Assembly: GCA_027475525.1 (NCBI GenBank)
Contig: JAMWFC010000064.1
Location: 62,001 to 126,000 of the forward strand
Source of the DNA: Macrolepiota albuminosa
Lineage: Eukaryota; Basidiomycota; Agaricomycetes; Agaricales; Agaricaceae
Direction: 5' to 3'
Length of the DNA stretch: 64,000 nucleotides
Shown: piece by piece, positions 56,601-64,000 of the stretch
How the letters are laid out: the number at the start of each line of letters is the position of its first letter
Numbering within the stretch: the first letter of the stretch is position 1
Notes under the pieces: model-generated
The model's input: only the letters and a program-made list of their open reading frames with translations
What the model was told of the DNA's origin: nothing
Databases searched by the model: none
Translations under genes and position numbers: made by a program

Positions 56601-58289
56601 AACACGTCCTAGGATTTCAGTTGCCCTGTCCGCTACATGGGGAAAAGGTGCCCGGTGCTGTTTTCCTCCCAGGCAAGGCTCACAAATGTGTGGAACCATC
56701 TTTTCTCCACTTAATACCAAGTCCTCACTTAGGTTGCGCTTAATAAGTGTATCAAGACGGTCGACACCAAGATGACACATCCTTCTATGCAAAAGATGTT
56801 TGTCGACACTTGATGTTGACACGTAGGCAGCCTGTATGGTGTTGCTTTCATGCGTTTGTGAATTTACTACCGTTTCCCCATCGAGGTATGATGTGAGTGT
56901 GTGATCAATCGTTGCAGTCATCACTGTTTCGTTCCAAACATTGAAGTGGACTTTGCGGTCGGAAAAGGTAACTGTGAATCCACGGTACATGGTCAAGGTG
57001 GTGATGGAGAGTAGATTGTTTGCTAGGTCTGGTATGAACAAGACATTCGAAATAACAACGTCGTTTAACGGCTTATTATGTTGATCCATGCCTCGTGGTC
57101 TAAACCTCACAGACCCTCTTCCCGCAGAGTAAATCACCGCACCATTTGCTATATGTATAGGGACTCGCCAAGAAGTGAATGATTGGGGTAAGAACCATTC
57201 TCAATGGGGCATCATATGAGACGAGGCACCCGAGTCTGTGTTCCAGCGTACATCAGGGGGCTGTACCGGGAGAAGAGCAGATTGACAAACTGCTGCTTCG
57301 GCCTTTACTGCGGGGCCGTCGCATCCTGGTTCTACTTTTGCTGCTTCAGCCTTTACTTCGGGCTTCGCTTCTTTTGCCTCCTGCTTGGCTCCTTTTCGTG
57401 ACCGGGACTTCTTCGATTTCGACGTGTTATCGTCCTTTTTAAGCTGCGTGCGTGCGGTTTGCAAGTTGGGACATTCTTGAACCTTGTGTGCTCCATCGCA
57501 AAGGTAACATGTAATGGCTCGTGCGGCGGCTGCTGCTATGGCAGCGGCAGTGGCTATGGCTTCTTCTTCTGCTGCACGTCGCTGCGTTTCCTCAGTTCGA
57601 AAAGCTTCAAGTACTGCATCCTTCGTAAGACTATTGAGCATTAATACAGAGGATATGAATGATCCGTATTCTTCTCGTGGCAAAGCACGCAGCATTGCCA
57701 TGATCGAAAGTTCGTCATCGAGGACCTCGAGGGTATATACCTGCGTAGTGATGCCATCTGGTCCTACAAGTGGCAGGGGACGAAGCATGCGGATACGTTG
57801 CATAGCTCCTTCGACACGCGTGCAAAGATCAGGTAAAGATTCATCATCTCTTTTTCGAATGCTAAAAAGATCGCTTAAGGAGTTGAAGCGAGCGTTGGGG
57901 GCTGACTTTGAGTGGATGCTCTTGAGTTTATCCCACATTTCTTTGGGTTTATCTCGAATTGCGTCTACGTGAATTTTGTTGCCCTCATCGAGCCACTGGT
58001 ATATTTCCCCAGCTGCTCTGTCACTCCTGAGGTGATAAGAACTCCACACCGCGTAGAACGTGGGATTGTTAGGCTCCAGAAGCGGGGGCGATTCTTCTCC
58101 GGTGACTATACAAGCTCCGCCGACTGACATAAGTCTTCCATACATAGACTTTTCCCATTCAGTATATTTAATGGAGCCGAGTTTTGACAACGGTGATCGG
58201 GAGCCGTTAGTGGCGTCGTCCATTTTCCAGTGATATTGGATGGTACTTGTATAAGTGTCAGGGTGAATTTCAAACAGAAACAATGTCAA
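53676..58289 (-). pseudogene. copia-1 Gag-Pol, one nonsense codon
   Basis: 4614 nt in one frame (1,537 codons plus stop), interrupted only by TGA at 57203-57201 (codon 363), four codons after the protease site DSGASSHM (residues 352-359), where Arg is usual (PHREW). Order: Gag; zinc knuckle 261-273 with CX2CX3HX4C, one residue shorter than usual; protease; integrase with HRRMCHLG, CEPCLGGK, then Asp in VFSDVHGP, Asp in LHHDKGGEY, Glu in QQNGVAERMNRT; Pro-rich linker; RT with RWVFKVKHLPDG, ARVVAQGFSQRPG, VHVDDM (His where Tyr is common); RNase H with AYTDSDHGSNPDN and STTEAEFVA; end at 53676. Apart from the stop it looks functional. Confidence 0.95.
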
Positions 58290-58315
58290 TCTTCAGTGTC
58301 AGAATCTGTGGGCCG

Positions 58316-58327
58316 GGGCCCATAACC
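58316..58327 (-). promoter_or_regulatory. copia-1 primer binding site
   Basis: Minus strand GGTTATGGGCCC directly after the 5' LTR, complementary to the initiator tRNA-Met anticodon arm; same as in copia-2. Confidence 0.85.
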
Positions 58328-58560
58328 TGTTGCAGCCGATTGCACAGACAGTCACAGACTGAGAACACTGAAGAGACTAATGCTCGATTAGACGTAAGAA
58401 CTGGGTGTTCGCGTTTAATGATAATATATTGAAGTATAAACTGACTACGTACCTGGGTGTTCGCGTTTAATGATAAAGAACGCAGAAACACCCAGGGGTG
58501 AAAATAATCCAACCGCACGTGATGTAGGTCATGTGAGTACTGAGCCATAAGTTCTCAACA
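58328..58560 (-). repeat. copia-1 5' LTR (233 bp)
   Basis: No difference from the other LTR was seen by eye over 233 bp. Confidence 0.95.
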
Positions 58561-60396
58561 TGGAGGAGCGGGAGCGGGTCAGGGAGTTGGCAGAGGAGAT
58601 GGAGGGGGTTGCCGCGGGGAAGGTGCCTGCCGCCGAGAGGCAGGAGACTGAAGAATCCGGCAAGGTAGGTCGCGCCGGCAGCACCTTGAGCCCAGTGTTG
58701 CTGGCTAGCAAGTCGGGCTTGCCGAGGAAGCCGGTAGGTGCTTCCAAGCGTAAGGTAAGTGCTGAATTTCGCTTGCCGTTGCCGACGGTCGCTAACGACA
58801 TCTGTAGAGTCGCAAGGCGGCTCCTCAATACGTGGTAAGTGGTCTTTGGAAAATCTAGTCTCCTTATTTACTGTGATCCTTCTAGACGCCAACGCAATCG
58901 AGCTTTGACGACAAGGAGCTCAAAGGGCTGCTGTTGCCATGTCGCGAGGAGGCAGTCCTTGATGAGGGGCAAGAGGCCGGGGTCGTGATGGAGGAGATGA
59001 AGGGGAAGAAAACTGTTTCCCTGGTGACCCAGCAGGCTTTCAAGGAGGCACGGAGAGCGGTAAGTCACTTTTATATCTTCTTGAGTCTTTTGCTAACTCT
59101 TAGCGCTAGTGTGACAAGTGCTGGGCAGACAACGACCCAGAAGGCTGCTGGTTCCCGACTGGGGCCCAGCCATGTTATCATTGTGGCGCTCTCAAGCGCG
59201 CCTGCACTATCGATGGGGCCAAAAGTCGTGAGCGTGGTGGCGTGCCAGATGCCCTCGTCGAGAAAATGTTTTCCCACGCTGTGCTGGTAAGGAGGGCTAG
59301 GGAGTTTGTGGAGGGGCAGAAGAAGAAGGTCGCTGCCGGTGGTATGGCAGTTATTGGACGTGCCTCCTTGGCGTTGCTGACATGCCAAGGAGATGGGACG
59401 GAAACAGTTGGCAACTGAGGCGCCGGCGAGCGCCAAGGGACTTCGGTCCCAAAAAAACGACAAGCCCCTTCCCCCAGCAAAGGGAAGGGCAAGGCAAAGC
59501 GACCTCGGGTAGTGTCGTCGCCTTCCTCCTTGCCAGCCCCTCGAGACACTGAGATGGAGGATTTGGAGAAGGCATTGGCGGCGAGTCACCTGCCTCCTCA
59601 AGATCCTGAGGCAGGCCCAAGTGGTCTCTTGTCGCCTATCCAGTTGGCGGCGAGGTCCCTTGGCAAGGAGCAGGAGGTAGGAGAGCGGGCAGTGGTTGGT
59701 GACTCGGTGCTGCCAGAGGAGCGGGAAGAAGCCCCCGCCGACATCGAGATGGGGGATGAGAAGGCAGAGGGAGCTGTAACGGGAGGGGACAAAGATGCTG
59801 AGAGTGAAGATGAAACCTTGGCGACACAGCGCGAAGGCAACGAGGAGGCAGCGGCAAAGGAGGTGGTAGTGGGAGAAGGTGAAGGAGCGGCAGGAGTCGC
59901 CAGGGAGGAGCCAGAGTGGCACTGGCTGCCTCCCTACGGTAATGTCGCCCCCTGGGAGTTGTCAGATCCCAAGGATGTTGCCGGACTGGAGCCTAGGCGC
60001 CCCGTGGTCGCCAGGGTCAATCCTGCCTGGACCCCTCAGCCGGAGCCGACGGTCACTGGCGACGCTTTCCAGTGGCTGGGACAAGACCTTGTCTACCCAG
60101 TCATAGCGCTCAACCCTCGTGAGATGTTAGAGCGCTATTCCAGGAGGGCGGCAACGATGGAGTCGTCAATGGAGCGGGAATGGGAATGAGTTCGAGGTCA
60201 GTTGATGGCGCTGAGGTTGCGCTATTCCAACTTGGGTCGCAGCCTGCATGTCCTGCGCGATTACCAAGCGGATTGCCAAGCCGCCATGGATTGGCAGACC
60301 GCGAATAACATCTTGCCTGGCAACCTCCTTCTACTTCGCGACTCTTCGTTGCCGATTTCTGACGATTCGCTGCCCATGGACAATGACAGTGATTAA

Positions 60397-60823
60397 ACGA
60401 ACCTTAGCGTAGATAGGTCGTTTAGTATATAGCTTTTTGATACCGCCTTGCCCTTTATACATATATTTTGCCACCTCCTTGCTGAGTGAATGGATAAGTT
60501 CCATAGTCTAGGTTAGCGCAACAGCACAGAGCCAAACAAAAACAAAGAGAGAGCAAGCGGTAAGTATTCTATGGTAGGTTTTAGCAAGAGGAGTTATAGG
60601 TGGGGGACTTAGACAAATTTTGAGGAAAAGGGAAACACTCAGTAAATCATCATAGCAAAAAACCCTTGGCAAGAGTTGCGCAATGCGCTAAGCGTTGACG
60701 ACCTGCTAGCGCTGCAACTTGACTATGTAAAGAAATGTCTGTTGAATATAGTATAGTAAGTATCGGCAAGAAAGATAAGTAAGATAAGTAATAGAAAAAG
60801 GGAGCTCATCAATATATTCTTTT
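60397..60823. other. spacer between convergent genes of element D
   Basis: About 430 bp, AT-richer than the flanking genes, with no ORF. It separates the antisense gene stop from the pol stop. It may hold both polyadenylation regions. Confidence 0.5.
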
Positions 60824-62160
60824 CTAATCAATTTCTTCTTTTTCAACTAGAGTCGGCAAGTCATCATTGTCCAATAATTCGGTTTCTTCAAGTTCTCTCA
60901 GCTTGGCGGTGTCAATATCTAGCGCTTCAAGCGGCAAGTCGATTTGTTCTCTAGCGAGGTATGGCACTAGGCTCTCAGCTTGGCGGTGTCAATATCTAGC
61001 GCTTCAAGCGGCAAGTCGATTTGTTCTCTAGCGAGGTATGGCACTAGGCGAAAGGCGGCAACAGGTCGATGCAGTACTGAACCATCTAGTTCACAGAGCA
61101 TGTAAGCGCCTCCACAGTTACGAGAGATAACTACCAAAGGTCCAAGATAGCGCGGGCGCATTTTCTTATTGTATGAGGTTTCAATTTTGGAGTTGCGCAT
61201 AAGCACTAGCGCTCCTCTCGGGAAGTTGTAATCTTTGATAGTAGCGCTATGCTTGGTTTCAAATCGTAGGGCTGCTTGGCGACGGGCGCTAAAGACTACC
61301 TCGTGGAGTCGCTCTAAATCTCCCTTCCTTCGCTGGAGATCAATAGCTCGTCTGGCGATCAGGTCGGTAGTCGCTAAGATGCTGTTGGGTGCTGGCTGAA
61401 GGTAGGTCGCTTCTATAATGTCAGCAGGGAGTAACGGATGGGTGCCAGTAGCCGCGTAATAGGGAGAACAACCCATGCGCTTACGAATGGTAACTCTTTC
61501 CGACCAAAATACTGAATATGTCGCTTCACTTCAACGAGCCTCGTCGCCATTGACCGCCTTGAAGAGCGCTTGCCGAACGTCAAAGTGTGGTCTCTCTACC
61601 AAGCCATTGGCGCGCTTGTTGTAGCCAGATACTCAAATGTGATGAATGTTGTATTTCTTGGCGAGATATGTTAGCGCTTTGATGATTGGCGCACCGTTAT
61701 CTGTGACGATTTCTCTTAGTGCTCCCCAACAGCAAATGACGTCCTCAAATATCCACTTGGCGACCGCCTCTGTATTTTCTCTCTGCAGCATTTGAAATTC
61801 AGGCCAGTGGATTAGTGAGCAACGACCTTGAATGATGTACTTGTAGCGACCAGATTTGGGCATGTGCATGGTATCGACGTAGATTTTGCTGAAGAGGGGA
61901 GCTGGCATTGCAACGGTTGGCGGTATGAGCACTTGGCGCGTTTGTTGAATTTGACAGAGGTGGCAAGTCCTGATGTACCAGGCGATGTCGGCACTAGCGT
62001 GTGGCCACCAGAATCGTTCTAAAAGAGACACTCGAGTAGCGTACAGACCCCTATGTCCTAGCTCGTCATGCATGGCGCGCAGGACCCGTAAGCGACCTTC
62101 TGGCTTGATGATCAGCTTGTGAGCGCCATCTCAATTTCATCGCCAAAGTCGGTTGTCGGT
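60824..62160 (-). pseudogene. element D integrase and pol C-terminus
   Basis: Zinc-binding part HDELGHRGLYATRV and CHLCQIQQ (about 62070-61940); core Asp in IYVDTMHMP, Asp in IVTDNGAP (about 61690) and Glu in NGLVERPHFD; then a GPY/F-like module (MRPRYLGPLVVISRNCGGAY, about 61170-61100) and an acidic tail. TGA near 61634 replaces the Arg of the usual HI-RVSGYN context, and TGA near 61530 a probable Trp. The 77-bp duplication at 60895-61048 creates a false stop at 60967; without it the frame continues 26 residues to TAG 60824-60826. Confidence 0.85.
60895..61048 (-). repeat. perfect 77-bp tandem duplication (no. 7)
   Basis: 60895-60971 and 60972-61048 are identical. Removing one copy restores the natural C-terminus of the element D polyprotein. 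Confidence 0.95.
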
Positions 62161-64000
62161 AAAGAAGAAGTGGGTGGCATATCAGATAAAGGTCGCGTAT
62201 TGCTTGTCGGTAAGGCCTGCAGGTCGCTTGAGGTCTTGTAGCCATTGTTCAACGATTAACAAGCGACTGTCTTCTGCCTTTGCTTTGGCGGATCGGGGAA
62301 CGGCATCGTAGGTCAAGTTTCTGCTGTCTTCTCTTAGCGGATGGGGTTCCTGTACGACTTTTACTGGAGGCAAGTCTTGTCCAAGGATGCTTGCCGTGTA
62401 GAATGTGAGGGGTGCGCTAAAGATCTCGGGGCGGTAAGGGACAATGGGATGTAGAAGGATACTGGCAGGCTGTTGCCGTCGTAGTAGGGGAACTGGCTGT
62501 TGTATGAGGTGCATAAAACCGTGTAATCTGTCGATCCAGTCCTCGAAATCGCTATCTGCCTGGGGATCCACTGCCGGGTCGCCAGGCTGCCATGGTCGCC
62601 TAGAAAGTCCATCTGGTCCGTGGAAAGAGCTCTTGACGTGTACCAATTCAAAGTGAAACATAAGAATAGCGACCACCCAACGGTTCATGCTAGCGGATGG
62701 CTGGATGTCGGGATTCTGCAGCATGCCTTTGATGTACCTAGCGTCGACTTCAACGATAAGGTTCCGTACGCCAATCAAATACATCTTTAGCAACCGGAAG
62801 GCTTTGAAGAGCCCATAGAGTTCTAGCTTAGGCTGGCTGTAGCGAGACTCTCTGTCGTTTAGCGTGATGGATCCAAAGCGGTTGTAGCGTCGCTGTTTCC
62901 AATTGTCGCTAAGGCACTGGCACAAGAAGTAGCCAACGGCAATGTACGAGGTATCCACCACCAAGATAACTGGGTCGGCAGAGCTATAGTCGATTGGAAC
63001 TAAGGGTTTGGCGTCTTGTAGGGCTTTTACTAAATCTCGTTGGGCAGTGACCTGGTCTGGCCCAAATTCGAAGGGCTCGTTAGCGCGGGTGAGTCGGTTA
63101 AGGGGATGTGCGCGATGGGCAAAATTCTTGACGAATATTCTGAGAACGCCAACGGTACCAAGAAAGGTGCGAACTTCAGATAAGTCACGGCAAGGACCCC
63201 ATTGCTCCAAGAGTGCTAAGCAAGACTCGTCGGGAGTGCAGATGTGACCGAGTATTTTGAACCTTGGCGCGCACAGGAGTTTGTGACCGCTAAAGGTACC
63301 ACCGCTATACTTCATACGTTGGAGAACTCGATTGAGCAGCAAGAAAAACTCCCATAGCGCTAAGTGAATGTTGGAGTTTTCGGGATGGATCGCCGGTAAG
63401 CCGTTCACAAGTCGCCAGTCTTTGGGGCCTTTGACGCCAACGTCATCAATGAAGCTAAGGACATTATGCGGTATCTCGGGTTGGAGGATGAAAGTGATGT
63501 CGTCATGGAATATGGGGACTGAGTTTGTCCAGCCCATCGGTAAGGTGACTAGGCACAAGGCGCCAAACGGGGTTTGAAAAGTGGTGAGATCCCGGGAAGA
63601 AGGGTGTATTAGGCGTTCATCGTAGCCAACGTAGAGGTCAAGGGTGGCGCCACAAATACGCCCGGCAAAGGACTCGGCAACGTGGTCAGGGAAAGGCGGT
63701 ACGCCAGAGTGTTGTATGGTAACTCTATTCAGCGGCTCGAGACTGTGAACTATGCGTAGATTGCCGTTCTTTTTGAGGACGCAAAACCATCGGGAGCGGT
63801 AAGAGCTATTGGAGGGTTCGTAGACGCCAGCCTTAATCTTGGTCCTAATGATTTGGCAGACCTCGGCTTCGATTCCAGGTGGTAACGGTCGGTTGTGCTC
63901 AGTCCACGGCACGTGAGGAATGGTCGGGATAACAACAGGTGGGAGGAAATTTGTACGTAGGCTGCCGCGCTCCGAGTCCTCCCAAGCGAAGGCTTTATCC
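62161..64000 (-). pseudogene. element D reverse transcriptase / RNase H, open at window edge
   Basis: The frame is open from the window end down to TGA 62182-62184 (about 600 codons). RT: VYEPSNSSYRSRWFCVLKKN, first catalytic Asp in CGATLDLYVGYDE, PFGALCLVTLPMGWTNSV, and FIDDVGVKGP in place of Y-DD. RNase H: VILVVDTSYIAVGYFLCQ, SRYSQPKLELYGLFKAFR, EVDARYIKGM. Linker pieces follow to 62160 with TGA codons at arginine positions. Gag and protease would lie beyond 64000. Confidence 0.88.

Larger units (their letters stand above)
53416..58560 (-). mobile_element. young full-length Ty1/copia element (copia-1)
   Basis: LTRs 53416-53648 and 58328-58560 (233 bp each) look identical over their full length. 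Target duplication TGGAG at 53411-53415 and 58561-58565. Half tRNA-iMet primer site at 58316-58327 and purine-rich tract at 53649-53660, both on the minus strand. Gag-Pol is one frame with a single internal TGA. This is the youngest large insertion in the window and sits in the antisense gene of element D. Confidence 0.97.
52874..60396 (+). pseudogene. antisense accessory gene of element D, intron-bearing, split by copia-1
   Basis: Starts ATG 52874. Likely exons: 52874-53158, 53208-53276, 53314-53415 joined to 58566-58664, then several exons to 59059, 59104 onward, ending TAA 60394-60396. Introns are 37-74 nt with GT..AG. N-terminal domain (REAQDAAHAYIVKANNFLKR, ending WCWSWYLDH), coiled coil (ARMQVAKELATWQEEISQ .. 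RERVRELAEEMEG), Cys motif 59110-59205 (C-X2-C-X8-C-X8-C-X2-C-X6-C), basic KGKGKAKRPR, long acidic region, C-terminal helical part. In-frame stops at 53135 (TAG), about 53393 (TGA), 59107 (TAG) and 60187 (TGA) make this copy dead. Function unknown; the Cys motif suggests metal and perhaps nucleic-acid or protein binding. Some middle exons are not resolved. Confidence 0.65.
51776..64000 (-). mobile_element. Ty3/gypsy element D with antisense passenger gene
   Basis: Lies on the minus strand and runs out of the window at 64000. In its own direction: RT/RNase H (64000-62182), integrase to stop 60824, a gap of about 430 bp, then a gene on the opposite strand (52874-60396), polypurine tract (52704-52717) and 3' LTR (51776-52703). 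It inserted in the RT of element C. A copia element (53416-58560) landed inside its antisense gene. No chromodomain is seen, unlike element B. Confidence 0.85.

Noticed and set aside
57201..57203. Programmed readthrough stop between gag and pol in copia-1
   Set aside because: The TGA lies after the protease active site, not at the gag border, and replaces a commonly conserved Arg. A point mutation is simpler, though copies should be checked.
52874..60396. Interpretation as the gag of element D
   Set aside because: It is on the strand opposite to pol and downstream of it, has spliceosomal introns and lacks a capsid or CX2CX4HX4C knuckle. A gag should lie upstream of RT, beyond 64000.

Overview
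Kind of organism. The window looks like nuclear DNA of a filamentous basidiomycete, most likely an agaricomycete with a repeat-swollen genome. Intact host genes have very short introns (about 41 to 62 nt, GT..AG), there is a fungal-type Lunapark gene and a two-finger GATA factor, and the transposons (chromodomain Ty3 elements, Ty1/copia elements primed by half a tRNA-iMet, a DD34E mariner) fit that group. The species cannot be named from this sequence. Only a roughly 10 kb island (about 34.2-44.6 kb) carries host genes. The rest is transposons at several stages of decay.

Layout. 1-9.4 kb: AT-rich graveyard of old coding relics, tRNA-like SINE copies, fold-back repeats and a 499-bp solo LTR. 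9.4-27.7 kb: an old Ty3/gypsy chromovirus (element A), split by a GC-rich full-length chromovirus (element B, 11842-22829, 5-bp duplication TTGCC) and by an LTR insertion that contains the assembly gap (26819-27063). 27.7-34 kb: unknown coding relics interrupted by a Tc1/mariner element (29497-31250). 34.2-44.6 kb: host island with LNP1 (minus strand, six exons), a two-finger GATA factor (two exons), a possible multi-exon gene and an intact three-exon gene of unknown function. 44.6-64 kb: a nested stack. A copia element (44608-48059) is interrupted by Ty3 element C (48060-51775, which also holds a solo LTR). C is interrupted by Ty3 element D (51776 to beyond the window end), and D is interrupted by a very young copia element (53416-58560, LTRs identical by eye, duplication TGGAG).

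How the parts work together. The most interesting observation is that Ty3 elements B and D both carry, between the end of pol and the 3' LTR, a gene on the opposite strand with spliceosomal introns, a Cys-rich CX2C..CX2CX6C motif directly after an intron, and coiled-coil or basic/acidic regions. An intron-bearing passenger can survive retrotransposition only if it is antisense to the genomic RNA, which is the arrangement seen. B, and probably C, also show the hallmarks of Tf1-type self-priming.

Caution on the assembly. Seven perfect tandem duplications in this window all have a unit of exactly 77 bp, and removing three of them restores reading frames. They look like un-merged k-mer overlaps rather than biology, so some apparent frameshifts are artefacts. 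The 100-N run replaces at least about 354 bp of LTR.
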